Position numbers and translations under genes: made by a program. Below are positions 51,835 through 60,079 of a stretch of 64,000 bases of DNA, in pieces (the first letter of the stretch is position 1; each line of letters starts with the position of its first letter). Origin of the DNA: an uncultured Oscillospiraceae bacterium (GTDB taxonomy: Bacteria > Bacillota > Clostridia > Oscillospirales > Oscillospiraceae); contig CAKTPP010000001.1 in assembly GCA_934591895.1 (NCBI GenBank), positions 186,001 to 250,000 of the forward strand, in the 5' to 3' direction. The notes beneath the pieces were generated by a model. That model had not been told where the DNA came from. It saw nothing but the letters and a program-made list of their open reading frames with translations, and did no database searches.

Positions 51835-52509
51835 ATGCAGGCAATTGTTGAAACGCTATTTGATGCCGCCTATCTGACTACAGTCATCACGATCGGCATC
51901 CTCATGATCCGCCGCAGCAAAGGCAATGTGCAGTACACGCTCTTCGGCTGGATGGCTGTTGTGCTCGGCGCGGGCGATTCGTTCCACCTGATCCCGCGCG
52001 CGCTGGCGCTGTGCACCACCGGCCTTGAGAGCTACACTTTCGCGCTCGGTCTCGGCAAGTGGATCACCTCCGTCACGATGACGGTGTTTTACGTGCTGCT
52101 CTACTATGTCTGGCGCAGGCGGTATCAGATCGCGGGCAAGCGCGGACTGACCGCCGCCATGTATGTTCTGGCTGCCGCGCGCGTCGTGCTGTGCATGATG
52201 CCGCAGAACCGGTGGCTGACCGGCGGCGCACCGCTTGCGTGGGGCATCTGCCGCAACATCCCGTTCGCGCTGATCGGTCTGCTCGTGATCGTGCTGTTTT
52301 TCCGCAGCGCAAAGGAGCGGGATGACCGGGCGTTTCGCTGGATGTGGCTGACGATCGTGCTGAGCTTCGGCTTCTACATCCCGGTGGTGCTGTGGGCGGA
52401 CGCCGTGCCGATGATCGGCATGCTCATGATCCCCAAGACCTGTGCCTATGTGTGGACGGTGCTCATCGGCTACAAGGCCATGAAAAAAGAATGCGGCAGC
52501 GCCAGGTGA
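51835..52509 (+). CDS. Multi-span membrane protein, unknown function
   Basis: A 224-residue protein with about seven hydrophobic segments. A GDSFHLIPRA motif after the second and KTCAYVWTVLIGYKAMKKE at the end are the only distinctive points. AAAGGAGAC precedes the start. The family is not recognised. Under TetR control with the previous gene, it may belong to an efflux or membrane-stress module. Confidence 0.7.
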   Translation: MQAIVETLFDAAYLTTVITIGILMIRRSKGNVQYTLFGWMAVVLGAGDSFHLIPRALALCTTGLESYTFALGLGKWITSVTMTVFYVLLYYVWRRRYQIAGKRGLTAAMYVLAAARVVLCMMPQNRWLTGGAPLAWGICRNIPFALIGLLVIVLFFRSAKERDDRAFRWMWLTIVLSFGFYIPVVLWADAVPMIGMLMIPKTCAYVWTVLIGYKAMKKECGSAR

Positions 52510-52532
52510 ACGCCGCAGGGAAGAAAATATGT

Positions 52533-52571
52533 ACCCCCGTGCCTCGGAGTCACGCTCAGAGGCACGGGGGT
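52533..52571. terminator. Hairpin between convergent genes
   Basis: 13-base arms ACCCCCGTGCCTC / GAGGCACGGGGGT with a 13-base loop. The T tract is poor on both sides, so termination strength is uncertain. Confidence 0.6.
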
Positions 52572-52585
52572 TGCTATGCAGCGGT

Positions 52586-53122
52586 TTATTTCGCATCGCT
52601 GCCGGTTCGGACGGTGGAATGGATGACAAAATCGAGCTTCTGTTCGACGCGCGAGAACGCGACCTCGTAGTCGGAGATCTCCCCCGTCGCGGTGTTGCGC
52701 AGCGACAGGGAGACGACATTGTCAGGGCTGAGCTTGATGCCCTCGTCGGTGAGGTAGACAAAGTCGGGCACGTCCGTGGCGAGGACCACATACCCCACGC
52801 CGAACTCGGTCACGTAGGCAAGCCCCGATTCCAGCCCCGTGTTCAGATCCTTGCACGCGGCGGCCAGATAGATCGCTGAATTTTTATCCCCGAATGTGTA
52901 GTCAAAGATCTCGATATCCTCGACGGTGCGGCGCAGATTGTCCAGCATTGCCTCTTTCTCCGTCGGAGAAAACGCGGCGTCGTCCGTCGGGCTCTGAACG
53001 GCGGGCGTCTCGGCGGCGGTGTCGGCTCCGGCAGGTGCTTGCCGGCATACGAGCACGACGAGCAGCGCAAACACTGCCAGAGCGCAGATACCGAGCACGA
53101 TGCTTCCGGTCTTGCGGTTCAT
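52586..53122 (-). CDS. Membrane-anchored or secreted protein, unknown function
   Basis: A 178-residue protein started at the ATG 53122, which has AGGAGGTGTGAAC upstream. Residues 6-26 are a hydrophobic segment (TGSIVLGICALAVFALLVVL), either a signal anchor or an uncleaved signal. The remainder is acidic and beta-rich with a YLTDEGIKLSPDNVVSLSLRN stretch in blocks. Not recognised. It has its own promoter and lies next to the flavoenzyme operon on the same strand, separated from it by a terminator. Confidence 0.68.
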   Translation of the reverse strand: MNRKTGSIVLGICALAVFALLVVLVCRQAPAGADTAAETPAVQSPTDDAAFSPTEKEAMLDNLRRTVEDIEIFDYTFGDKNSAIYLAAACKDLNTGLESGLAYVTEFGVGYVVLATDVPDFVYLTDEGIKLSPDNVVSLSLRNTATGEISDYEVAFSRVEQKLDFVIHSTVRTGSDAK

Positions 53123-53292
53123 GTTCACACCTCCTGTGTTTCTCTGTGATCTGACTGCGTACAAAAGATCGCAATATCGGAACGATCACCCCCCACGCTT
53201 CGGATTTCGGCTTTCGGATCTGCACAGCATCGTGACGGCAATGCTGCATCTGACAAGCCAAGAACACTTCCTGATATTATCCTGTTTTGTAC

Positions 53293-53321
53293 ATTATACC
53301 AGTTTTGGGGCGGGGGGGCAA
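53293..53321 (-). promoter_or_regulatory. Promoter of the gene at 53122
   Basis: On the minus strand: TTGCCC, 17 bases, TATAAT, giving a leader of about 165 bases. Confidence 0.6.
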
Positions 53322-53344
53322 GAAAAACATTCCAGTTTGAACGC

Positions 53345-53376
53345 AAAAATGCGCCTCAGAGCGAACTCTGAGGCGC
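53345..53376 (-). terminator. Terminator of the SDR / CoA-transferase / flavoprotein operon
   Basis: Perfect 11-base arms GCGCCTCAGAG / CTCTGAGGCGC, four-base loop, followed on the minus strand by ATTTTTG. Confidence 0.9.
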
Positions 53377-53407
53377 TTGGAATCGGTCTCGGATGCTGCC
53401 GGACACG

Positions 53408-55222
53408 TCACAGCAGCGCCTGATCGGTGACAGCGCGCCCGGCGATGCGCCCATAGAACAGGGCACTGCCGATCGATGTGCCGCAGGTCGGGTACTGCGT
53501 GCCGTACATGCCGGTGCCGGCGACCTCACCCGCAGCGTACAGGTGCGGGATCACGGAGCCGTCGGAGCGCATGACGCGCGCGGAGATGTCCGTCTCGAGG
53601 CCGCCGAATGTGACGGTCACGCACGGATGCAGACGTAGAGCGACAAACTTGGGGCCCTTGATCGGGTGCAGGAATTCGGCCGGCTTGCCGAAGTCCTCGT
53701 CGACGCCCCGATCGACCAGCTCGCAGTAGCGGTCATAGGTCGCCTGCAGCGTCGCCGGGTCGCAGCCCATTTTCTTGGCCAGTCCCTCAATAGAGCCCGC
53801 GCAGGGATCCTTGGATTTCCCGGCGGCAGCGGCCTTGTAGCCGTACTGCACGCCGCCGTAGGGCTCCTTGCCGCTTGTGATGTACCAGGCGCAGTTGCTG
53901 CCGGAGCGGGCGATGGCGTCACTGACCGTGTACTGATAGCTCCACTCATTGACGACGCGTTCGCCGCGGTCGTTGACGATGAGGCCGGACTCGTCGTTGA
54001 TGCCGACGCCGTTGGTCAGGCTCGTGTACACGACCTGCACGGCCGGGTGCTCGAAGTTGCGCGCGCCGAGCTTCTCGGCGGCTGTCAGCCCGTCGCCGAC
54101 GTTGCCGTGCGGCACGTTGCTGAAGTAGTGCGCGACGGGGTAGCGCGCGACCATATCCTTGTTGCGGGCATAGCCGCCGGTCGCGAGGATGACGCCCTTT
54201 TTCGCGTAGAGCGTGAGCTTGGCGCCGCCCTTGCGCGTACACGTCACGCCGGTGACGACTCCCGCCTCATCCGTGAGGATCTCATCCATGGCGGTGTCAT
54301 AGATGATCTCACCGCCGAGGTCATTTTCATAGTACAGCGTCAGCGGCGTTGAGATCTCGCCGCCTTCGCCGTTGGTCTGGCCGCCGCCGCCGGGAGAGTT
54401 GTGCACGCGCCACGGCTGCAGGCTGACGTGGATGGGCTCAACGTCGAGCACGTCAAAGTGCGTCTTGAGCACGCCGTCCTTCTCCACCGGCTTGGACAGC
54501 GGCTCCCACGGCTGGGCGAGCACCTGCGCGGGGTCGCCTTTCACGGTCGCCTCGATGGAGGAGAGCCAGTCGAGCGTCTGGTTGAGGTGGTCGACCAGAT
54601 AGCGGTTTTTCGATGCGTCCATAAAGCTGCCGTTGCGGTTGCCGACGTCCATGAGGTAGTCGTAGACCATTTCCTTCGTGTCGGAAAGCCCCTGTTTTTT
54701 CTGCCACCGCGTTCCTGCACCGAGGAGTTTGCCGCCGCTTCTCGCGGTTGCGCCGCCGGTAATGCCCTGCTTTTCCACGATCACGACATCGGCGCCTGCC
54801 AGCTTTGCCTCGATGGCTGCGGCCAGACCGCCAGCGCCCGCGCCGCACACGACCACGTCGACCGTGCGCACTTCGTCGGAATATTCCGGTGCCTTCGGGG
54901 CGGACGCAGCCCTGAGCGCGGCGATGTCCTCCTTGGATGCGCCGGCAGCCTTGAGCGCCGCCGCCGTTGCGTCCAGGATCGCGGCACACGTCAGATCCGC
55001 GCCGTCGACCGCGGGGATGTTCAGCGTCTGGTACTCCACGATCAGCTCCGGATAGCGCTCGATCGGTGTTGTGTTCAGGCCCCAGGCAATGCCGCGGTAT
55101 TCCTTGTGCTGCGTTACGGTGACGGCTTCGATCCGGTCTTCCGATACCGTCACGCGCACGATGAGCTTGCCGCCGTAGCCGCGGGCAGCGCCCTCGTAGG
55201 TTCCGGGATTGTAGCTCGCCAT
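53408..55222 (-). CDS. FAD-dependent oxidoreductase with N-terminal FMN-binding domain (BaiJ/KSTD-like)
   Basis: A 604-residue cytosolic flavoprotein with no signal peptide. Residues 1-93 are an FMN-binding domain. Residues 120-600 are a FAD_binding_2 domain with GAGAGGLAAAIEA (127 on) and NVPHGNVGDG. The fumarate-reductase signature HHTxGG is replaced by VTVTFGG. The C-terminal LYAAGEVAG ... YPTCGTSIGSALFYG resembles the end of 3-ketosteroid dehydrogenases. It is the last gene of an operon with a CoA transferase and an SDR. Likely a C=C reductase or dehydrogenase on a ring substrate. Confidence 0.8.
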   Translation of the reverse strand: MASYNPGTYEGAARGYGGKLIVRVTVSEDRIEAVTVTQHKEYRGIAWGLNTTPIERYPELIVEYQTLNIPAVDGADLTCAAILDATAAALKAAGASKEDIAALRAASAPKAPEYSDEVRTVDVVVCGAGAGGLAAAIEAKLAGADVVIVEKQGITGGATARSGGKLLGAGTRWQKKQGLSDTKEMVYDYLMDVGNRNGSFMDASKNRYLVDHLNQTLDWLSSIEATVKGDPAQVLAQPWEPLSKPVEKDGVLKTHFDVLDVEPIHVSLQPWRVHNSPGGGGQTNGEGGEISTPLTLYYENDLGGEIIYDTAMDEILTDEAGVVTGVTCTRKGGAKLTLYAKKGVILATGGYARNKDMVARYPVAHYFSNVPHGNVGDGLTAAEKLGARNFEHPAVQVVYTSLTNGVGINDESGLIVNDRGERVVNEWSYQYTVSDAIARSGSNCAWYITSGKEPYGGVQYGYKAAAAGKSKDPCAGSIEGLAKKMGCDPATLQATYDRYCELVDRGVDEDFGKPAEFLHPIKGPKFVALRLHPCVTVTFGGLETDISARVMRSDGSVIPHLYAAGEVAGTGMYGTQYPTCGTSIGSALFYGRIAGRAVTDQALL

Positions 55223-55255
55223 GTTTAAGACCTCCGTTTCTGTCGGGATGCTCGT

Positions 55256-56608
55256 TTATAGATCCAGCTTTTCGGCCTGATCGTCTCTCCAGAAGAACTG
55301 CCAGTCCTTGAGGTGCCACTGGATGGCCGTCTCGCGCGGATCCATGGTCGCGGTGATGCCCTTGGCGTACATATCGTCGATCTGCTCGTCGGTGTAGCCG
55401 AGGAAGGAGAGCACCTCGCGGCTGTGCTCGCCGAAGGTCGGCGCGGAGGCGACGATCTGGGCGGGGTTCTTCCTGAACTTGTTTGTGATGCCGATGCCCC
55501 GCATCTCGCCGTAGATGCTGTCGGTCCAGGTGGCGATGTCGTCACGGGCGGCATACTGCGCGCTCTTTTCGATGTCCGCCGGGCCGAAGGCCTTCTGGTT
55601 CGGAATGCCGGCCTTGTTCATGATGGCCTCGACCTCGTCGACGGTGCGCTCGGCGCAGAACTTCGTGATGGCGGCCTCGATGCGCTGGCCGCGCGGCAGG
55701 GACTTGAGCGAGCCGGTCATGCCCTCGGGGAAGTCGGGGTCGGTGCCGTCGCCCGGTGTGGGTAGGCCGACGAGCGGGTAGCCCTTTTTCGTGTTGCCCG
55801 CGCCGACCATGCCGATGAAGATCGTGCCGCCGTCCTTGCAGTCGTAAAACGAGAAGCCGGCCGCGATGTCGCTGACGTTGCCGGTGCGGTACTTGACCGG
55901 CTCGCCGGGGGCGGGGTAGCCCTTGTTGAACCACTCGGCCGGATAGCTGCCGAGCAGGCGGAACATCGTCTCGTACTGCGACACGTCGCACGCGTCGCCC
56001 TCGCCGGTGATGCGGGCGTTGGTCATGATCGACAGCGCGCAGATGCACGCGTTGTAGGCGGTGGCGTAGTCGGACAGGTAGGGGTTGACCTTCAGCGGGG
56101 GAGAGGTGGGGCTTGTGCCGTTCATGTACATATACCCGCCCATTGCCTGACCGGAGACGTCATACGCCGCCTTGTTCCTGTCGGGACCCGTCTGCCCGTA
56201 GCCGGAGACGTGGACGATGGCGAGCCTGCGGTTGATCTTCCACATGTGCTCGTCGCTCAGGCCGTTTTTCGCATACGTGCCGGGTCGGCCGGATTCGATC
56301 CAGATATCCGCCCACGCGATGAGCTTTTCGAGCACCTCGCGCCCCTTGGCGGTGCGGGTGTTGAGCGTGATGGAATAGGTGTTGCGGTGATCCTGCGAGT
56401 AGCCGTAGTTGCCGCGTGTCTGACAGGGCATGTTCGGCGCCTCGACCTGAATGACCTGCGCGCCCATCTCGGCCATGATGCTCGCGGCAAACGGGCCTGC
56501 GATGTTCGTGCCCGTCATGAGCACCTTGACGCTCGAGAGCACGCCGAATTTCGGAAAGCTGCCAAACGGCATATGCGTGCCGTAATAGTCCTTATACTGC
56601 GTAGACAT
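55256..56608 (-). CDS. Type III CoA-transferase, BaiF/BaiK/CaiB-like
   Basis: A 450-residue enzyme. It opens FPKFGVLSSVKVLMTGTNIAGP (in blocks), then RGNYGYSQDHRN, WADIWIESG, IVHVSGYGQTG and AYDVSGQA, with Asp150 as the likely acyl-anhydride nucleophile. FYDCKDGGTIFIGM and TDPDFPEGMTG follow. From memory this matches bile-acid CoA transferase BaiF through most of its length and is nearer to it than to E. coli CaiB. It would move CoA from an acyl-CoA product to an incoming acid. AAGGAGG precedes the start. Confidence 0.87.
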   Translation of the reverse strand: MSTQYKDYYGTHMPFGSFPKFGVLSSVKVLMTGTNIAGPFAASIMAEMGAQVIQVEAPNMPCQTRGNYGYSQDHRNTYSITLNTRTAKGREVLEKLIAWADIWIESGRPGTYAKNGLSDEHMWKINRRLAIVHVSGYGQTGPDRNKAAYDVSGQAMGGYMYMNGTSPTSPPLKVNPYLSDYATAYNACICALSIMTNARITGEGDACDVSQYETMFRLLGSYPAEWFNKGYPAPGEPVKYRTGNVSDIAAGFSFYDCKDGGTIFIGMVGAGNTKKGYPLVGLPTPGDGTDPDFPEGMTGSLKSLPRGQRIEAAITKFCAERTVDEVEAIMNKAGIPNQKAFGPADIEKSAQYAARDDIATWTDSIYGEMRGIGITNKFRKNPAQIVASAPTFGEHSREVLSFLGYTDEQIDDMYAKGITATMDPRETAIQWHLKDWQFFWRDDQAEKLDL

Positions 56609-56632
56609 GGTTGTGCCTCCTTTGCGTGCGCG

Positions 56633-57448
56633 TCACATATTCAGCCAGCCGGCGTCGACCTTCAGCTCCGCGCCGGAGATGTAGCGCGCGGCCACATCGT
56701 CGGCCAGATAGGCGATGGCGTTGGCACAGTCCTTCGGCTTGCCGAGCATGGGCTTTTTCTCGCCGGGCTTCGTGATGGTGTGCAGCGGGGCGGCGTTGCC
56801 GGCGCGCATCTGCCACTCGAGGATGCCGATGCCCATTTCGCGCGGCACTTTGTTGATCTCGGTGAGGATGTTCGCAGGCTCGATGCAGTTGCAGCGGATG
56901 CCGCGCTCGAAGAACGAGGCGGAGATGTTGCGCGTCAGGCCGAGCACGGCGTGCTTGGTCGTGACGTACATTGCGCCGCCCTTCAGGCCGCGCAGGGACG
57001 CTGCCGAGGCGACGTTGACGATGTTTGCCGGTGTGCCCTGCTCGAGGAAGATCCGGATCGCGCGCTGGCAGCACAGGAACACGGCGCGCTGGTTGGTCTC
57101 GTAGATCATGTCGTAGACCTCCGGCGTCGTCTCATGGATGGGGAGCTGTCCGTCGAGCACACCGGCGTTGTTGACGAGGATGTCGAGATGGCCGAACTCC
57201 TTGAGGCAGGTGTCGAACATGGCCTCGATCTGCGCCGGGTCGCGCACGTCCGTCTTGACCGGCAGGATGACGCCGGGCGCATTTTCGGCGGCGACCTTGT
57301 CGCGCAGATCCTCGAGGCGCTTCATGCGCCGCGCCGCGGCGACGACCTTCGCGCCCTCCATGGCGAACAGCCGCGCGGTCGAGCGGCCGATGCCCGAGCT
57401 CGCGCCGGTCACGATGACGACCTTGCCTTCAAAACGCATTTTTTCCAT
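56633..57448 (-). CDS. Short-chain dehydrogenase/reductase
   Basis: A 271-residue classical SDR. Motifs: TGASSGIG (14-21), LVNNAG (91-96), catalytic Ser148, Tyr161 and Lys165 (YVTTK). It has an insertion after residue 195 (MGIGILEWQMRAGNAAPLHT) which may line the substrate pocket. AAGGAGG sits 8 bases before the ATG. It is the first gene of the operon with the CoA transferase and flavoprotein, so it probably oxidises or reduces a hydroxyl or keto group on the CoA-bound substrate. Confidence 0.9.
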   Translation of the reverse strand: MEKMRFEGKVVIVTGASSGIGRSTARLFAMEGAKVVAAARRMKRLEDLRDKVAAENAPGVILPVKTDVRDPAQIEAMFDTCLKEFGHLDILVNNAGVLDGQLPIHETTPEVYDMIYETNQRAVFLCCQRAIRIFLEQGTPANIVNVASAASLRGLKGGAMYVTTKHAVLGLTRNISASFFERGIRCNCIEPANILTEINKVPREMGIGILEWQMRAGNAAPLHTITKPGEKKPMLGKPKDCANAIAYLADDVAARYISGAELKVDAGWLNM

Positions 57449-57532
57449 AGCTTTGTCCTCCTTACGGAACTTGATGTTTGCCTCTTGAGCGGGTGTGTGT
57501 TTTGTGTGTGGCTGGATATATGTCTTGTTAAA

Positions 57533-57561
57533 ATTGTATCATTTTTGCGGAACGCAGTCCA
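57533..57561 (-). promoter_or_regulatory. Probable promoter of the SDR operon
   Basis: On the minus strand: TGGACT, 17 bases, TACAAT. It lies back to back with the LysR promoter, with 16 bases between the two -35 elements. Confidence 0.5.
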
Positions 57562-57577
57562 ATATCGTTTTATGACC

Positions 57578-57606
57578 TTGTCAGAAGAAAAAATTATGGA
57601 TATAAT
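57578..57606 (+). promoter_or_regulatory. Promoter of the LysR-type gene
   Basis: TTGTCA, 17 bases, TATAAT. Confidence 0.75.
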
Positions 57607-57664
57607 AAAAGAAAGCAATATTTCGCCGCTGCGCGTTGCTTATTCGACAAGGAGTGTGGGAAAC

Positions 57665-58549
57665 ATGGGCATTCAGCGCCTTCCGGTGTTTTTATCCGCC
57701 GCAGAGCACCTCAATTTCACCCGTGCTGCCGAGGAGCAGTGCATCTCGCAGACGGCTGTCAGCCAGCAGATCAAGCTGCTCGAGCAGGAGCTCGGCTACG
57801 CGCTGTTCGTGCGCGGCAAGCGCGGCGTGCGCCTGACGCCGGCGGGCGAGGTGTTCTACCGGCGGTGCAAGCAGCTCATGATCCGCTACAACGACGCTGC
57901 GGCGCAGGGCAGAAAGGTCGCGCTCGGCACGGCCGCGGATCTGCGCATCGGCTACGCCGGAGCGTATGAGCTGTGGACGATCGATGCGCAGATCCGAAAG
58001 TACCACCGGCTGTATCCGGAGGCGGCGTTTTCGTTTCAGCTCGGCAGCAACCGCAGCCTCCTCGCCGCGCTTGCCGAGGGGCAGCTGGACATGGCCGTGC
58101 TCTCCGGCTTCGGCGTCGTGCTCGATGCCGAGCTTGCCGGCCGTGTCACGCGCACGGACCCGTGCGTGGTCATGATCAGCGCCGAGCACCCGCTGGCGGC
58201 AAAGGCGCAGATCCATCCGCGTGAGCTCAAGGGTATGCCGATCGTGCTCAACCGCGCACAGGACAGCCAGCCCTCCGCCGCGCAGATCGCCGGCATGTAC
58301 GCCGCCATGGGTCTGGGTGGAAATCCGCGCATGTATGCCGATGATTTTTACGGCATCGCGCTCATCATCCATGCCGGCATCGCCTTCAGCATCATGCCGG
58401 CAAGCATGGCCGACTGGGGGATCGCGGGCGTCGTCTTTCGTCCGCTGTCCGGCTTTCGGGAGAAGGCGCGCACGCTGCTGGTCTATCCGCGCGGGCGACA
58501 GGAGGCCGGCGTGTCGTCGTTTGTGTCACTCATCAGACCGCAGCGCTGA
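57665..58549 (+). CDS. LysR-family transcriptional regulator
   Basis: A 294-residue regulator. The N-terminal helix-turn-helix is canonical (AAEHLNFTRAAEEQCISQTAVSQQIKLLEQELGYALF in blocks), followed by a substrate-binding-protein-like effector domain. The ATG at 57665 is preceded by AAGGAG. Divergent orientation with the SDR operon is the classical LysR arrangement and suggests that it activates that operon in response to the pathway substrate. Upstream in-frame sequence overlaps the promoter and was not used. Confidence 0.9.
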   Translation: MGIQRLPVFLSAAEHLNFTRAAEEQCISQTAVSQQIKLLEQELGYALFVRGKRGVRLTPAGEVFYRRCKQLMIRYNDAAAQGRKVALGTAADLRIGYAGAYELWTIDAQIRKYHRLYPEAAFSFQLGSNRSLLAALAEGQLDMAVLSGFGVVLDAELAGRVTRTDPCVVMISAEHPLAAKAQIHPRELKGMPIVLNRAQDSQPSAAQIAGMYAAMGLGGNPRMYADDFYGIALIIHAGIAFSIMPASMADWGIAGVVFRPLSGFREKARTLLVYPRGRQEAGVSSFVSLIRPQR

Positions 58550-58559
58550 ATAACGGAAA

Positions 58560-58604
58560 ACCGGGGCGTCCGCGCACGTTTGGTGCGGGACGCCCCGGTC
58601 ATTT
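58560..58604. terminator. Bidirectional terminator between lysR and rfbD
   Basis: Arms ACCGGGGCGTCC and GGGACGCCCCGGT with an inner GCGCAC/GTGC pairing. TTTT follows on the minus strand and ATTTTAT on the plus strand. Confidence 0.8.
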
Positions 58605-59500
58605 TATCGTTGTTCCTCTGCAAGGTAACGCGCGAGCGCATCCTGCCAGTCCGGCAGGGGGGCAAAGCCCGCTTCGGCCAGCTTTCCGGTGTCCAGCCGA
58701 CTGTTGTGCGGCCGCGCAGCAAGGCTCCGGCCGTATTCCTCCGTCGTCACCGGCAGCACGGTCATAGGGATGCCGGCTGCGCGGAAGATCGCGCACGCGA
58801 AATCATACCAGCTCAGATAGCCGCCGCTGTTGACCGCGTTGTAGCGGCCGTAGCGGTCGGTCTCGACCATGTCGGCGAGCAGCCGCGCGAGGTCCGGGAC
58901 ATAGGTCGGCGTGCCGACCTGATCGCACACGACGCGCAGCGTGTCGTGCGTGCGGCCGAGCTGCAGCATGGTGCGCGCGAAGCTTTTGCCGCCCGCCCCG
59001 TAGAGCCACGAGGTGCGCACGATGAAGTGCTGCGCGAGCGTGCCGCACACGGCGCGCTCACCGGCGAGCTTGCTCTGCCCGTAGACATTCAGCGGGGCAA
59101 AGCGGTCGTAGTCCGCGGGGTAGGGGGCGGGATATGTCCCGTCAAAAACATAGTCCGTCGTCACATACAGCAGCTTGCAGCCGTGGTCACGGCTGGCCTC
59201 TGCCACGTTTTTCGTGCAGTCACGGTTGGCGGCAAACACCTGCTCGCGGTTTTCCGGCAACTCCGCGCCATCGACGTCCGTCCATGCGGCGCAGTGGATG
59301 ACCGCGTCCGGCCGCGCGCCGGCAAAGAGCGACTGCACGGCCGGCACATCACAGAGGTCTGCCTGCACATACGCCGCCGCGTCCGCGCTGCGGCACTGCG
59401 GCGCGCGCCCGACGGCGACGCCGTGGTGACCGCGCCGGCACAGCTCCGCCAGAACGGCGCGGCCGAGCAGACCGTTCGCGCCGGTGACGAGTATGTTCAT
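58604..59500 (-). CDS. rfbD: dTDP-4-dehydrorhamnose reductase
   Basis: A 298-residue NAD(P)H-dependent SDR-type reductase. TGANGLLG opens the Rossmann fold; HCAAWTDVDGAE, TTDYVFDG, YGQSK (Tyr and Lys catalytic) and RTSWLYG follow in the order of RmlD. It performs the last step of dTDP-L-rhamnose synthesis. The start has GAGGTGA upstream and lies 27 bases after rfbC. rfbA and rfbB are not in the window and must lie elsewhere, perhaps further right in the cluster. Confidence 0.93.
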   Translation of the reverse strand: MNILVTGANGLLGRAVLAELCRRGHHGVAVGRAPQCRSADAAAYVQADLCDVPAVQSLFAGARPDAVIHCAAWTDVDGAELPENREQVFAANRDCTKNVAEASRDHGCKLLYVTTDYVFDGTYPAPYPADYDRFAPLNVYGQSKLAGERAVCGTLAQHFIVRTSWLYGAGGKSFARTMLQLGRTHDTLRVVCDQVGTPTYVPDLARLLADMVETDRYGRYNAVNSGGYLSWYDFACAIFRAAGIPMTVLPVTTEEYGRSLAARPHNSRLDTGKLAEAGFAPLPDWQDALARYLAEEQR

Positions 59501-59527
59501 GATCTCACCTCCGCGGCGCTCGCCGCA

Positions 59528-60079
59528 TCACAGCTCGATGCCGAGCGCGCGCAGCGCCGGCCAGCTCTGATCCTTTTCGCTGAGGATGGGCGTGTCCTGT
59601 CCCGGCCAGACGATGCCGATGTCCGCATCGTCGTAGCGCAGGCCGCCCTCATCCTCGGGGTGGTACACGTCGCCGCACTTGTAGGCAAAGACCGCCTGCT
59701 CGCTCAGCACCTGAAATCCGTGGGCAAAGCCGCGCGGGATGTAGAGCTGGCGGCGGTTTTCCGCACTGAGCACGACGCCGGTCCAGCGGCCGTAGGTCGC
59801 GCTGCCGCGGCGCAGATCCACGGCAACGTCAAAGATCTCGCCCGAGATCGCGCGAACGAGCTTTGCCTGCTGGTGCTGCTTTTGAAAGTGCAGCCCGCGC
59901 AGCACGCCGCGGCGCGAGCAGGACTGGTTGTCCTGCACGAACGCATCCGTGATGCCGGCGGCGGCAAAGTCGGCTGCCTTGTATGTCTCCATGAAATAGC
60001 CGCGCGCATCGCCGAAGCTCTTCACGTCGACGATCTGCACGCCGGGAATGTCGGTGGGCGAAAAGGTGAAATTGCTCAT
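59528..60079 (-). CDS. rfbC: dTDP-4-dehydrorhamnose 3,5-epimerase
   Basis: A 183-residue cupin-fold epimerase with FVQDNQSCSRRGVLRGLHFQ (in blocks; catalytic His in LRGLHFQ), SGEIFDVAVDLRRGSATYG and IPRGFAHGFQVLS. It makes dTDP-4-keto-L-rhamnose for RfbD. Length is normal. The start overlaps the ATP-grasp gene upstream by four bases, so the unit is co-translated. Confidence 0.95.
   Translation of the reverse strand: MSNFTFSPTDIPGVQIVDVKSFGDARGYFMETYKAADFAAAGITDAFVQDNQSCSRRGVLRGLHFQKQHQQAKLVRAISGEIFDVAVDLRRGSATYGRWTGVVLSAENRRQLYIPRGFAHGFQVLSEQAVFAYKCGDVYHPEDEGGLRYDDADIGIVWPGQDTPILSEKDQSWPALRALGIEL

Noticed and set aside
56210..57664. N-terminal extension of the LysR gene by nearly 500 codons
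   Set aside because: The extension is antisense to the SDR and CoA-transferase genes and crosses the divergent promoters; LysR proteins start at the helix-turn-helix, matching the ATG at 57665.
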